Assembly (NCBI GenBank): GCA_028712075.1
Contig: JAQTQX010000024.1
Location: 1-64,000, forward strand
Reading direction: 5' to 3'
DNA length: 64,000 bases
Source: Desulfuromonadaceae bacterium
GTDB lineage: Bacteria > Desulfobacterota > Desulfuromonadia > Geobacterales > Pseudopelobacteraceae
A program made the translations under genes and the position numbers. Numbering within the stretch: the stretch's first letter is position 1; each line of letters starts with the position of its first letter. Of the stretch, positions 9,794-18,726 are shown one piece after another. The notes beneath the pieces were generated by a model that saw only the letters and a list, made by a program, of their open reading frames with translations, ran no database searches and was not told the origin of the DNA.

Positions 9794-10312
9794 ATAGCAA
9801 AACCGACCGTAAATATTAATCAGGCCATCAGGGTATCAGAAGTTCGAGTCATTGGTGCAACCGGCGAGGCGCTGGGTGTACTGACCTTGGCTCAGGCGCT
9901 CGAGTTGGCCGAACAGCAGCAGCTGGATCTGGTTGAGGTTTCACCGACGGCAGTTCCTCCTGTTTGCAGAATTATGGACTATGGCAAATTCAAGTATCAG
10001 CAGAGCAAAAAACTGCAGGAAGCTAAAAAGAAACAGGTTCATGTGCTGTTAAAAGAAGTCAAGTTGCGACCGAAAACTGACAGTCACGACCTCGAATTTA
10101 AAATTAACAATGTCAAGCGTTTTATCGAAGAGGGTAATAAAGCCAAAATCACGCTGGTATTTCGTGGTCGTGAAATTACTCACATGGACGTTGGCAGGGC
10201 TGTTATTGAAAAAGTTGCAAAAGAGTTGCAGGAAGTGTGTGTCATTGAAAGCCAGCCTCGAGTTGAGGGACGCAATATGTACATGATTGTCGCACCAAAG
10301 CCGAAAAAATAA
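9794..10312 (+). CDS. infC: Translation initiation factor IF-3, apparently starting at ATA
   Basis: IF-3 binds the 30S subunit, prevents premature joining with 50S and checks start-codon pairing. The sequence has the N-terminal domain, the lysine-rich linker (around KLQEAKKKQ) and the C-terminal domain with LRPKTD, normal for IF-3. A strong AGGAGG (9781-9786) sits exactly 7 bases before an ATA codon (9794-9796) followed by [11 protein letters not shown], the usual IF-3 N-terminus. The nearest in-frame ATG is at 9770, upstream of the Shine-Dalgarno itself, and would add eight unlikely residues that include its translation. Non-canonical start codons (AUU in Escherichia coli) are the known basis of infC autoregulation: IF-3 rejects them when abundant. 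Protein length would be 172 aa. Confidence 0.93.
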   Translation: MAKPTVNINQAIRVSEVRVIGATGEALGVLTLAQALELAEQQQLDLVEVSPTAVPPVCRIMDYGKFKYQQSKKLQEAKKKQVHVLLKEVKLRPKTDSHDLEFKINNVKRFIEEGNKAKITLVFRGREITHMDVGRAVIEKVAKELQEVCVIESQPRVEGRNMYMIVAPKPKK

Positions 10313-10316
10313 AGAT

Positions 10317-10336
10317 GATTGCCTGAGCGGGCAATC
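10317..10336 (+). promoter_or_regulatory. Small hairpin between infC and rpmI
   Basis: GATTGCC (10317-10323) pairs with GGCAATC (10330-10336) around a 6-base loop, directly after the infC stop and followed by TTTAAAC. It could be a weak attenuator or part of an L20 operator that controls rpmI-rplT. No function is proven. Confidence 0.45.
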
Positions 10337-10361
10337 TTTAAACAAAGAAGGAGTTTTTCTC

Positions 10362-10559
10362 ATGCCAAAAATTAAAACAAACCGTGGCGCTGCCAAGCGC
10401 TTCAGAAAATCTGCGACAGGCCGTATCAAACGCGGCAGCGCCTTTACCAGCCATATTTTGACGCCAAAAACACGTAAACGTAAGCGCAATCTGCGTGGTG
10501 GGTCAATGGTTGCGGCTGTTGATCAAAAAAATATCGCTCGATTAATACCGTATAAATAA
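10362..10559 (+). CDS. rpmI: Ribosomal protein bL35
   Basis: A 65-residue basic protein of the 50S subunit. It starts [14 protein letters not shown], the invariant opening of bL35, and is rich in Lys/Arg throughout. The ATG at 10362 follows AAGGAG. An upstream in-frame ATG at 10287 overlaps infC and is not needed. It is co-transcribed with infC and rplT. Confidence 0.97.
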   Translation: MPKIKTNRGAAKRFRKSATGRIKRGSAFTSHILTPKTRKRKRNLRGGSMVAAVDQKNIARLIPYK

Positions 10560-10566
10560 CAGTTAT

Positions 10567-10587
10567 TCTCTCATATCAAATGAGAGA
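10567..10587 (+). promoter_or_regulatory. Hairpin between rpmI and rplT
   Basis: A perfect 8-bp stem TCTCTCAT/ATGAGAGA with loop ATCAA, 7 bases after the rpmI stop. There is no T-run, so it is not a terminator. It may be a processing site or part of L20 feedback control, which in other bacteria acts on this operon; that is inference. Confidence 0.45.
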
Positions 10588-10665
10588 TGCATAATGCCAA
10601 GAACCATGAGGAAATTGTCTCCCCTTATGGATCTGGCCAATTCAGCAACGAAGGAGTAGTGACGT

Positions 10666-11016
10666 ATGGCACGTGTAAAAAGAGGATTCAAAGCGAGACG
10701 CAGACGCAACAAGGTGTTGAAACTTGCCAAGGGGTACCGTGGGGCACGCAGTAAACTGTTTCGCAGTGCAACAGAGGCTGTCGATCGGGCTTTAAATTAC
10801 GCCTTCCGTGATCGTCGCGTCAAGAAACGTGATTTTCGCAGTCTGTGGATTGTTCGTATTAATGCAGCATCACGGCTGAATGGCCTGTCTTACAGCAAAT
10901 TCATTTTTGGTCTTAAAAAGGCAAACGTCCAGATAGATCGTAAAGTTCTTGCGGATATCGCCGTTACTGATCCGAATGGTTTTGCCCAGATTGCGGAAGT
11001 AGCGAAGGCCGCATAG
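10666..11016 (+). CDS. rplT: Ribosomal protein bL20
   Basis: A 116-aa, highly basic 50S assembly protein (opening [14 protein letters not shown], then [10 protein letters not shown]) that binds 23S rRNA early in assembly. In several bacteria it represses its own operon by binding mRNA. The start at 10666 is preceded by AAGGAG. The conserved YAFRDR and INAA blocks are present and the length is normal. Confidence 0.97.
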   Translation: MARVKRGFKARRRRNKVLKLAKGYRGARSKLFRSATEAVDRALNYAFRDRRVKKRDFRSLWIVRINAASRLNGLSYSKFIFGLKKANVQIDRKVLADIAVTDPNGFAQIAEVAKAA

Positions 11017-11040
11017 CAGTTTTGTACGGTATTGTAACAG

Positions 11041-11074
11041 AAAGGGAATGGGATTGTGTCTCATTCCCTTTTTT
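11041..11074 (+). terminator. Rho-independent terminator after rplT
   Basis: AAGGGAATG pairs with CATTCCCTT around an 11-base loop and runs into TTTTTT. It separates rplT from pheS. In Escherichia coli an attenuator at this position regulates pheST, so partial read-through is possible. Confidence 0.8.
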
Positions 11075-11124
11075 GTACAACATAACATGTGTTCACATTA
11101 TTTATCCTCCGAAGGTAATCAATT

Positions 11125-12141
11125 ATGCGGGATCAACTAGAAAATTTGAGAAGCGGTGCTAAACAAGCAATTGCTGCTACATCAACAGTTGAACAATTAC
11201 AGGAAATCAGGATTTCTCTGCTTGGCCGTAAGGGTGAATTAACCGCACTCATGAAGGGTCTGGGCGCTATGGATGCCGCAGATCGTCCGGTAATCGGGCA
11301 GTTGGTTAATGCTGTCCGTGACGATATTGAGTCATTACTCAGCAGTGCAATTGAGTCAGCTCAGGAACAGGCAATTGCCGCCCGTCTTCAGGATGAGCGA
11401 ATTGATGTATCGCTCCCGGGGCGGCGTTCCCAGAAAGGTACCAAGCATCCAATCACTCTAGTCATTGAAGAAGTCTGTGCCATCTTTTCCGGGTTGGGGT
11501 TTTCTGTTGCTGAGGGGCCGGAGATTGAACATGACTGGTACAATTTTGAAGCGCTTAATTTTCCGCCAGAGCACCCTGCGCGCGATATGCAGGACACTTT
11601 TTTTGTTGGAAACAACCTGCTGCTGAGGACACATACCTCTCCGGTACAGATTCGCACGATGCTGAAGCAAAAACCTCCGGTACGCATTATTGCACCGGGA
11701 ACGGTGTATCGGTGCGATTCCGATGCAACTCACTCGCCGATGTTTCACCAGATCGAAGGGCTGATGGTTGACACTAAAGTGACCTTTGGTGATTTGAAAG
11801 GAGTACTGACAGTATTCACCAATCAGCTTTTTGGGCAGAAAACCGGTGTTCGTCTCCGTCCCAGTTATTTCCCCTTTACCGAACCTTCAGCGGAGGTTGA
11901 TATTGCCTGTGTAATCTGTGGCGGCAAGGGGTGTCGAGTCTGTAAAAACAGCGGCTGGCTTGAAATCCTTGGAGCCGGCATGGTTGACCCGGAAGTATAT
12001 CGCCATGTTCAGTATGATGCAGAGCAGATTTCCGGTTTCGCATTTGGGATGGGTATCGAGCGGATAGCCATGCTGAAATATGGTATTTCCGATATGCGTC
12101 TCCTGTTCGAGAATGATGTTCGTTTCCTTCGACAGTTTTAA
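11125..12141 (+). CDS. pheS: Phenylalanyl-tRNA synthetase alpha subunit
   Basis: Catalytic subunit of the (alpha-beta)2 class II enzyme that charges tRNA-Phe. The 338-aa protein has the N-terminal coiled coil, motif 1 around GPEIEHDWYNFEALN, motif 2 (GTVYRCD...THSPMFHQIEG) and motif 3 (GMGIERIAML). A CxxC...CxxC segment (CVICGGKGCRVCKNSG) near residues 260-275 is the pattern found in many bacterial PheS. The RBS is CGAAGG. pheT follows after 26 bp. Confidence 0.97.
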   Translation: MRDQLENLRSGAKQAIAATSTVEQLQEIRISLLGRKGELTALMKGLGAMDAADRPVIGQLVNAVRDDIESLLSSAIESAQEQAIAARLQDERIDVSLPGRRSQKGTKHPITLVIEEVCAIFSGLGFSVAEGPEIEHDWYNFEALNFPPEHPARDMQDTFFVGNNLLLRTHTSPVQIRTMLKQKPPVRIIAPGTVYRCDSDATHSPMFHQIEGLMVDTKVTFGDLKGVLTVFTNQLFGQKTGVRLRPSYFPFTEPSAEVDIACVICGGKGCRVCKNSGWLEILGAGMVDPEVYRHVQYDAEQISGFAFGMGIERIAMLKYGISDMRLLFENDVRFLRQF

Positions 12142-12167
12142 CTCCACTCCACTCATGGTGCACTGAT

Positions 12168-14579
12168 ATGAACGTTACGTATAATTGGCTGAAAGAATAT
12201 GTGGATTTCGACGCAACTCCTGATGAATTAGCTGCGATTCTAACCATGCTTGGACTTGAAGTCGAGGCAATGGAAAGGCGTGGTGACTGCCTGGATGATG
12301 TCGTAGTTGCCCTGGTTGAGGAAAAACGACAGCATCCGAATGCCGACAAGCTCTCGTTGTGCCGGGTGAACAACGGCAAAGAAGTTCTGGATGTCGTGTG
12401 CGGTGCCCAGAACTTCAATCAGGGGGACACTGTTGCTCTGGCACAGATAGGGTCAGTACTTCCTGGTGATGTTAAAATCAAACGGTCAAAAATCCGTGGA
12501 GAAGAGTCGTGTGGGATGCTCTGTTCGGAAAAGGAGCTCGGTCTTGCTGAAGAAAGTGCCGGCATCATGGTTCTGCCAGCGGCGGTCGCGCCTCTTGGCA
12601 CCCCGGTATTCACCGCTCTTGGTCTCAAAGACACCATTTTTGAAATCGGCCTGACTCCCAATCGTTCCGATTGTTTAAGTGTTATTGGTATTGCGCGTGA
12701 CCTTGCCGCCAAACTTCGGCTGCCACTCAAACAATCGCATAGTATTGCGCCGGAAGGGTCTGATCAGACACACTCGGTGATCGGGGTGACTGTTGAAGCT
12801 CCGGAGCTTTGTCCGCGCTATTCGGCCCGCTATATCTCCGGCTGTTCGATCGCCCCTTCGCCAGGATGGCTGGTAAAGCGTCTGAACGAAATTGGAATCC
12901 GATCAATCAATAATGTTGTCGATGTTACCAACCTGATCATGATGGAGTTGGGACAGCCGCTGCATGCCTTTGACTGTGACCGTCTCGCAGGAAAGCGGAT
13001 TGTTGTGCGCAATGCTGGGGAGGGTGAACAGTTTACCACTCTGGACAATCAGGTGCGCAGCCTGACAGAGACAGATCTGGTCATCTGCGATGCTGAGCGC
13101 CCCGTCGCCCTGGCTGGTGTTATGGGTGGTTTGAATTCTGAAATTGAGAATTCGACGACCTCCATCCTGCTTGAGAGCGCATTTTTCAAGCCGGCGGCAA
13201 TTCGTAAGACAGCCAAGCGCCTTGGTCTTCACACTGAGTCTTCGCACCGTTTTGAGCGCGGCATTGATATTGACAATGTTACCCGTGCTCTTGACAGGGC
13301 TGCGACGCTTATTGTGGAGTTGGCTGGCGGTGTAATGGCACAAGGATGTGTTGATGTCTATCCGGGAAAAAATGAGCGGCCTGCCATTAAATTCCGCACT
13401 GAAAAAGCAAATGAACTGATTGGCGTTGATCTTGAGCGGGACGTGATACTTGACATTTTGACCCGCCTCAACTGTGCAGTCACCCCGTGCTCAGCCGGTT
13501 TAGTAAATGTAGTTCCGCCGCACTATCGAATTGATATCGAACGTGAAATAGACCTGATAGAAGAAGTTGCCCGGTTGAACGGCTATGACAAAATACCAGC
13601 GACAATGCCTGTCGCACGTGTTGCTTCTGACAAACCGACTCGACATCAGGAAATTGAAAAGAAGGTAAGGGAACTTCTCATAAACTGCGGCATGACAGAG
13701 ATTATAAATTTCAGTTTTACCTCACCGGATGCCGCAGGCAAGCTGCTTCTCAATGATGATGACCCTCGCTGTACAGCCATAAAACTTGCGAATCCGCTGA
13801 TTGAAGAGCACTCGGTCATGCGTACCACTCTGTTGCCGGGACTTCTGGAAACTACAGCACGAAATATGAATTTCCGCGCTCTTGATCTGAAATTGTTTGA
13901 AATGAGGCGCATCTATCTGCCCGGTGTAGCTGAAAAAGATATGCCTTATGAACCACTCTGCATCGTTGGCGCTATCACTGGATCGCGTGATGGTGACGGG
14001 TGGAGTCGGCCACATGAAGCGGTCGATTTTTTCGATGCCAAAGGAATCGTTGAATCGGTACTTGATAATCTCGATATTGGTGGTGTCTCATGGGTTACCG
14101 ATACCATCGATCCGTATTACCACCCGGGGAAATCGTGCCGGGTAATGGTGGGACGCGACTGTATCGGTTCGGTGGGCGAGCTTCATCCCACTGTCCAAAA
14201 AAACTTTGCAATAGACAAGCCTGTATACTGTTTTGAACTTGATTTTGAAAAACTGGTGAAGCTGTCACGCACAAATAAGACGGTGGCAGCGCCATCGCGT
14301 TTTCCTGATAGTATCCGGGACATTGCCATGCTTGTTCCAGAGAAGCTTGAGGCACACAGGATTGTTGACTGTATCAGGAATGAAAAATCGAAGGAAATTG
14401 AAAACGTCTACATATTTGACGTGTATCGCGGGACCGGCGTGCCTGATGGTCAGAAAAGTGTTGCAGTGCGCGTCAGATACCGGTCTTTCGAGCGGACTCT
14501 GACTGAGGAAGAGATCGTTGCACTTCATGAAAAAGTCATTTCAACGTTAAAAAATAAATTACAGATTGTAATCCGATAA
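12168..14579 (+). CDS. pheT: Phenylalanyl-tRNA synthetase beta subunit
   Basis: 803-aa non-catalytic, editing and tRNA-binding subunit. Visible domains are an N-terminal EMAP/tRNA-binding fold (about 40-150, with HPNADKLSLC), B3/B4 editing module (SSHRFERGID around residue 355), B5 (residues about 400-475), and the C-terminal ferredoxin-fold anticodon-binding domain that begins around P-S-R-F-P-D-S-I-R-D-I. Length is typical. It follows pheS and precedes ihfA, as in many proteobacteria. Confidence 0.96.
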   Translation: MNVTYNWLKEYVDFDATPDELAAILTMLGLEVEAMERRGDCLDDVVVALVEEKRQHPNADKLSLCRVNNGKEVLDVVCGAQNFNQGDTVALAQIGSVLPGDVKIKRSKIRGEESCGMLCSEKELGLAEESAGIMVLPAAVAPLGTPVFTALGLKDTIFEIGLTPNRSDCLSVIGIARDLAAKLRLPLKQSHSIAPEGSDQTHSVIGVTVEAPELCPRYSARYISGCSIAPSPGWLVKRLNEIGIRSINNVVDVTNLIMMELGQPLHAFDCDRLAGKRIVVRNAGEGEQFTTLDNQVRSLTETDLVICDAERPVALAGVMGGLNSEIENSTTSILLESAFFKPAAIRKTAKRLGLHTESSHRFERGIDIDNVTRALDRAATLIVELAGGVMAQGCVDVYPGKNERPAIKFRTEKANELIGVDLERDVILDILTRLNCAVTPCSAGLVNVVPPHYRIDIEREIDLIEEVARLNGYDKIPATMPVARVASDKPTRHQEIEKKVRELLINCGMTEIINFSFTSPDAAGKLLLNDDDPRCTAIKLANPLIEEHSVMRTTLLPGLLETTARNMNFRALDLKLFEMRRIYLPGVAEKDMPYEPLCIVGAITGSRDGDGWSRPHEAVDFFDAKGIVESVLDNLDIGGVSWVTDTIDPYYHPGKSCRVMVGRDCIGSVGELHPTVQKNFAIDKPVYCFELDFEKLVKLSRTNKTVAAPSRFPDSIRDIAMLVPEKLEAHRIVDCIRNEKSKEIENVYIFDVYRGTGVPDGQKSVAVRVRYRSFERTLTEEEIVALHEKVISTLKNKLQIVIR

Positions 14580-14663
14580 ATTTTATTGCGTTATTGATAT
14601 TCACTATGCTATTTAATTTATCCTTTTTATTCAGCACATTATCTGGAAAATACTGAGGTAGAT

Positions 14664-14948
14664 ATGACAAAAGCAGACATAGTAGAACGTATTCATCAGA
14701 AAATCGGGTTTTCAAAAAAAGAGTCTGCGGAAATGGTGGAAACGGTTTTCGGACTTCTTAAAACAACGCTTGAGTCTGGCGAAAAAATCAAAATTGCCGG
14801 TTTTGGTAATTTTGTCGTTAAACAGAAGGCTGATCGCCGTGGTCGCAACCCTCAAACAGGTGAAACCATAACGATTAACGCTCGCAGAATTCTGACGTTC
14901 AAACCGAGTCAGGTTTTAAAGAACGCAATCAACACTGAAGAAAAATAA
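14664..14948 (+). CDS. ihfA: Integration host factor alpha subunit
   Basis: DNA-bending nucleoid protein of the HU/IHF family, 94 aa. Signature features are the N-terminal helices (MTKADIVERIHQKIGFSKKE), KIAGFGNF, and the beta-arm with RGRNPQTGE (DNA-intercalating Pro), then ILTFKPS. Its position after pheT is the classical ihfA position. Sigma-54 promoters such as the glnB site at 38 kb often use IHF bending. Confidence 0.95.
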   Translation: MTKADIVERIHQKIGFSKKESAEMVETVFGLLKTTLESGEKIKIAGFGNFVVKQKADRRGRNPQTGETITINARRILTFKPSQVLKNAINTEEK

Positions 14949-14970
14949 TATCGATGCCGGTCAGTATGTA

Positions 14971-15324
14971 ATGGCATCACCAATACCAGAAAAATTATAC
15001 TATAAAATAGGTGAAGTCGCCGAATTTGCCGGCGTAAAAACATCCGTTTTGAGATTTTGGGAGTCTGAGTTCCCGTTTCTCAATCCCGTTAAAAGCGTTT
15101 CTGGTCAGCGCCTGTATTCACGGGAAGATGTGGAGCTTGTTCTGCAGGTCAGGCAGTTGTTGTATGAAGAAAAGTATACGATAGAGGGTGTTAAAAAACG
15201 GATTTCTGCCAGGAAGAATAAGTTTCAATCTGAAGCGAAGCTACAGGACGTTTTCGTACTGGATTATTGTGAGATACTGAGAGCCGTCCGAAATGATTTA
15301 AAGATAGTACGTGATTTACTATAA
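14971..15324 (+). CDS. MerR-family transcriptional regulator
   Basis: A 117-aa protein whose first 70 residues form a MerR winged helix (YYKIGEVAEFAGVKTSVLRFWESEFP, split here by the turn between helices) followed by an RLYSREDVE wing and a dimerisation helix. No effector-binding domain or metal-binding cysteines are present, so the signal is unknown. It sits 22 bp after ihfA, and the ihfA-merR pair is common in this lineage. The start codon has no strong Shine-Dalgarno. Confidence 0.85.
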   Translation: MASPIPEKLYYKIGEVAEFAGVKTSVLRFWESEFPFLNPVKSVSGQRLYSREDVELVLQVRQLLYEEKYTIEGVKKRISARKNKFQSEAKLQDVFVLDYCEILRAVRNDLKIVRDLL

Positions 15325-15336
15325 TGGCGTAACGGT

Positions 15337-15843
15337 ATGACGGCCACGTACGCGATACCTACCCCCCAACGTAACATCCCCGCTCAAATAACTGATTGTC
15401 ACAGCTGCATATTCCTTTATCCAACCATGACGATTGCTGTAGTTCTTTGTTTGTCTTCATTTATGCTCCCATCAATAGCATCTGCCGAAGAGCTTTACCG
15501 GCAATTTTCACTGGGGAAAGGAAGTTTGTCGTCTGTTCTCGCTGATGCCAATACGCAGGAGACCGGTTATGTGACTGCTCAATACGGTTTCAGAATTGCC
15601 AAAGATTTTATGCCATATATGGGTACCGGTTTGGCCTATTCGTACCAACCGGACACACAAACCGGCGACATAACAAAACTAAGAGCGGGGGTTGCCGCCC
15701 AGTTTGGTTTTAATTATCTTCTCGGCACGAATCTTATCTTGAAATTCGACTACAGTTACCTCTCGCTATCTCCAGATCAACTGCGGGGAGATTCGACTGT
15801 ACCTCCGCAGTCTCTTGGTATCGGGTTTGATATCAAATTTTAA
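15337..15843 (+). CDS. Predicted outer-membrane beta-barrel protein
   Basis: Function not recognised. The protein has a hydrophobic signal sequence ending in S-I-A-S-A|E-E-L, then alternating polar/aromatic strands with glycine turns (YGFRIAKDFMPYMGTGLAYSY, broken by turns) and a terminal aromatic ...GIGFDIKF, the typical C-terminal outer-membrane signal. It resembles small eight-strand OMP barrels such as the OmpA/OprF-like or acyloxyacyl-hydrolase-like group. Two starts are possible: 15337 (168 aa, with a long N-region before the signal) or the ATG at 15427 (138 aa), which places the signal peptide at the very N-terminus and is biologically more natural. Neither has a good ribosome binding site. 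Confidence 0.65.
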   Translation: MTATYAIPTPQRNIPAQITDCHSCIFLYPTMTIAVVLCLSSFMLPSIASAEELYRQFSLGKGSLSSVLADANTQETGYVTAQYGFRIAKDFMPYMGTGLAYSYQPDTQTGDITKLRAGVAAQFGFNYLLGTNLILKFDYSYLSLSPDQLRGDSTVPPQSLGIGFDIKF

Positions 15844-15973
15844 CCGCTTGTCAGATATGTTTATTCGCCCTTGTTTAACTCCTCTTCTGATATCTCCAAC
15901 CTCTTTTATCTTGCCGTAATCGAATCATAAATGCTACTTTGCCGCCACTTTGAATCATCTGCGGAGGTTTACT

Positions 15974-17134
15974 GTGAGTTTGTTTCGTTATCTGACGGCC
16001 GGTGAATCACACGGTCCCCAGTTAAGTGCAATTATTGAAGGGCTCCCGGCCGGAATTCATCTTGCTGTTGAAGTACTGAATGCTGACTTGGCCAGACGGC
16101 AGCTTGGATATGGCCGTGGCGACCGGATGAAAATTGAAAAAGATACGGCACAACTTCTTTCCGGAGTACGTTGGGGAGAAACAATCGGCGCTCCTGTGAC
16201 GCTGGTTGTGAAAAATCGCGATTGGGAAAACTGGTGTGAGAAAATGTCAACGCTCCCTGGATTTCGTGATGATTCCATTGCGGTTACCAGGCCTCGGCCG
16301 GGGCACGCTGACCTATCCGGTGCAATGAAGTATCATCATAGCGATGTTCGTAATGTGCTGGAACGCTCCAGTGCCCGGGAAACTGCGGTTCGGGTTGCGG
16401 TGGGAGCGGTTGCAAAAGCATTGCTTGCCGAGTTTGATATCAGAATCGGTGGATTTGTTACGGAACTCGGGGGTATTGTTGCGACGACTCCTCATGAGTC
16501 CCAGGAAACTTTGTGGCAACGCGCTGCTGAATCAGAAACATTCAGCTGCGATCCGGTTGCCGAGCTTGATATGAAACGAGCCATTGATGCCGCTCAGTCT
16601 GGTGGTGACACATTGGGGGGGGTTGTAGAAGTCCAGGTGGTGGGTGTTCCTCCTGGACTGGGCAGCTATGCGCAGTGGGACCGGAAGCTGGATGCCCGCC
16701 TAGCCATGGCACTTATGAGCATACAGGCTATTAAGGGTGTTGAGGTTGGTATCGGGTTTGATGCTGCCCGCAGACCCGGTTCGCGCGTTCATGACGAAAT
16801 TTTCTATAAAGATGGCTACCACCGCACCAGCAACAATGCCGGTGGGATTGAAGGTGGCATGTCAAATGGTGAGCCGATTATCGTTCGGGCCGCCATGAAG
16901 CCGATTCCGACATTGTATTCGCCGCTCCGCTCGGTTGATATGCGCACGCATGAGCCGTTTGAAGCGGCTGTCGAACGTTCGGATACCTGCGCCGTACCGG
17001 CAGCTCTGGTAGTAGCGGAGGCGGTCGTTGCAATCGAAATTGCTGCTGCTCTGTTGGAAAAATTTGGTGGAGACTCTGTGTTTGAGATTCGCCGCAATCT
17101 GGCAGGCTACCGGGAGCAGATCAGCAATGCTTGA
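15974..17134 (+). CDS. aroC: Chorismate synthase
   Basis: Last step of the shikimate pathway: converts EPSP to chorismate with reduced FMN. The sequence shows the family signatures GESHGP near the start, RPGHADL, and [13 protein letters not shown] choose the GTG at 15974 ([14 protein letters not shown]) because GGAGG lies 6 bases upstream; the earlier in-frame ATG at 15950 has no RBS and adds residues unlike the family. Length is 386 aa. The gene starts a run of overlapping genes aroC-aroK-aroB-TPR-roadblock-aroQ. Confidence 0.96.
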   Translation: MSLFRYLTAGESHGPQLSAIIEGLPAGIHLAVEVLNADLARRQLGYGRGDRMKIEKDTAQLLSGVRWGETIGAPVTLVVKNRDWENWCEKMSTLPGFRDDSIAVTRPRPGHADLSGAMKYHHSDVRNVLERSSARETAVRVAVGAVAKALLAEFDIRIGGFVTELGGIVATTPHESQETLWQRAAESETFSCDPVAELDMKRAIDAAQSGGDTLGGVVEVQVVGVPPGLGSYAQWDRKLDARLAMALMSIQAIKGVEVGIGFDAARRPGSRVHDEIFYKDGYHRTSNNAGGIEGGMSNGEPIIVRAAMKPIPTLYSPLRSVDMRTHEPFEAAVERSDTCAVPAALVVAEAVVAIEIAAALLEKFGGDSVFEIRRNLAGYREQISNA

Positions 17135-17648
17135 ACGCCCCTTGATTCTGACCGGGTTCATGGGAAGCGGGAAGAGTTCAGTCGGCAAACGTGTCGCGAA
17201 CCGACTCAACTGTCAGTTCATAGACCTTGACGCTGTAATTGTCGCTGCCGCAGGTCGTTCAATCAATGACATTTTTGCCCAGGATGGCGAACAGGCGTTC
17301 AGAACATTGGAAGAGTCTCAATTGGAACAGGTTTTGTTGTCAGGTGAGCGTTGTGTGATTGCTACCGGAGGTGGTGCGGTTATTTCCCCGTTGAACCGGA
17401 AAATGATGCGAGCTCAGGGCGTTGTTGTAAATCTGAAAGTCACATTGTCACAGGTGTTTGCTCGTCTGACGGGATGCAATGATAGGCCACTACTGGCAGG
17501 TGACGGTGCAGCGCAGAGTGCGGCGGCCCTCATGGCTGCCCGGGAACTATTTTATGCTGACGCCGATATTAGAATTGACACCGATGGAAAATCCGTGGAA
17601 GATGTCTCGGCAGAGATTCTGTGGCACTTGAAGGGGTTTTGCGGGTGA
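17127..17648 (+). CDS. aroK: Shikimate kinase
   Basis: ATP-dependent phosphorylation of shikimate at the 3-OH. It carries the Walker A loop [12 protein letters not shown] near the N-terminus, the D-x-D (DLDAVI), the GGG motif (ATGGGAV) and the lid arginine region (NDRPLL). The start is the ATG at 17127, which overlaps the end of aroC by 8 bp; a longer frame extends upstream inside aroC but lacks family similarity. 173 aa. Confidence 0.95.
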   Translation: MLERPLILTGFMGSGKSSVGKRVANRLNCQFIDLDAVIVAAAGRSINDIFAQDGEQAFRTLEESQLEQVLLSGERCVIATGGGAVISPLNRKMMRAQGVVVNLKVTLSQVFARLTGCNDRPLLAGDGAAQSAAALMAARELFYADADIRIDTDGKSVEDVSAEILWHLKGFCG

Positions 17649-18724
17649 GTGAACTGACGGTAAATCTTGCTGTAAACAGCTACAGCATTATCATTGAACG
17701 TGGAGCTCTCGCACTGCTTGGTCAAAAATGCAGTGCCGTTGGGCTGAAGGGACTGGCGGCAGTCATTTCCAATCCGTGTGTCAGCTCATTGTATGGAGCT
17801 GTTGTTCGCACATCTCTGGAGGCAGCCGGCTTCAGCGTGGTGCAGATCGAGATGCCCGACGGTGAGCAATTCAAAAACAGTGCGACTCTGAATAAGATAT
17901 ATGATGATCTCCTGGAGGCAGGTGTTGACCGCAGCTCTTTTGTGGTTGCTCTCGGTGGAGGGGTTGTTGGAGACGTAGCGGGTTATGCTGCAGCGACCTG
18001 GATGAGAGGCATTCCCTTTGTCCAGGTACCAACTACATTACTTGCTCAGGTGGACAGCAGCGTTGGCGGGAAGACCGGCATTGACCATCCCGGAGGGAAA
18101 AATCTCATCGGAGCCTTTTATCAGCCGCGCTTGGTGTTGATTGATGTAGACACACTCACCACGCTTGACCAGCGACAATTCCGTGCCGGACTCGCAGAAG
18201 TTATCAAGTACGGAGTGGTGCTTGACAGCTCCTTCTTTGCGTATATGGAAATTAATAGTGATGCAATTCAGGTGCAGCAACCTGAAACTATGATTGAGAT
18301 AATTCACCGTGCATGTCAATTGAAGGCGCGTGTGGTAGAACTCGACGAAAAAGAGTCTGGCGTGCGAGCTGTTCTGAATTATGGTCATACACTTGGCCAT
18401 GCCTTTGAATCCATTTCGGGGTATCGCGATCTGGTGCATGGTGAAGCGATTGCAATAGGAATGGTTCTGGCTGCCAGAATATCGCGTGTCAGCTGCGTAT
18501 GCAATCAGGATGACTTTGAACGCATTCGCGCCCTTATTGCATTGTATGGACTTCCCGTTGAAACTCCTCTCTTTGAACGTCAGCAACTGCTGAGAGCTGT
18601 AACTGCGGATAAAAAGTCCAGGGGTGGCTCAATTACTTTTATATGTAACAAGGGTGTTGGCATGTATCACATGTCACACCATACTCCCGAGGAACTGCTC
18701 TTAATGAGTGGGCTGGAGGCGTGA
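17645..18724 (+). CDS. aroB: 3-dehydroquinate synthase
   Basis: NAD+- and metal-dependent cyclisation of DAHP to 3-dehydroquinate, the second shikimate step. Signatures are GGGVVGDVAGYAA and QVDSSVGGKTGI, with the metal-binding His/Glu residues in EVIKYG and NYGHTLGHAFE. The start is the GTG at 17645, which forms a GTGA overlap with the aroK stop; AAGGGG lies 8 bases before it. A GTG at 17621 is the alternative. 359 aa. Confidence 0.95.
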   Translation: MSELTVNLAVNSYSIIIERGALALLGQKCSAVGLKGLAAVISNPCVSSLYGAVVRTSLEAAGFSVVQIEMPDGEQFKNSATLNKIYDDLLEAGVDRSSFVVALGGGVVGDVAGYAAATWMRGIPFVQVPTTLLAQVDSSVGGKTGIDHPGGKNLIGAFYQPRLVLIDVDTLTTLDQRQFRAGLAEVIKYGVVLDSSFFAYMEINSDAIQVQQPETMIEIIHRACQLKARVVELDEKESGVRAVLNYGHTLGHAFESISGYRDLVHGEAIAIGMVLAARISRVSCVCNQDDFERIRALIALYGLPVETPLFERQQLLRAVTADKKSRGGSITFICNKGVGMYHMSHHTPEELLLMSGLEA

Positions 18725-18726
18725 CC

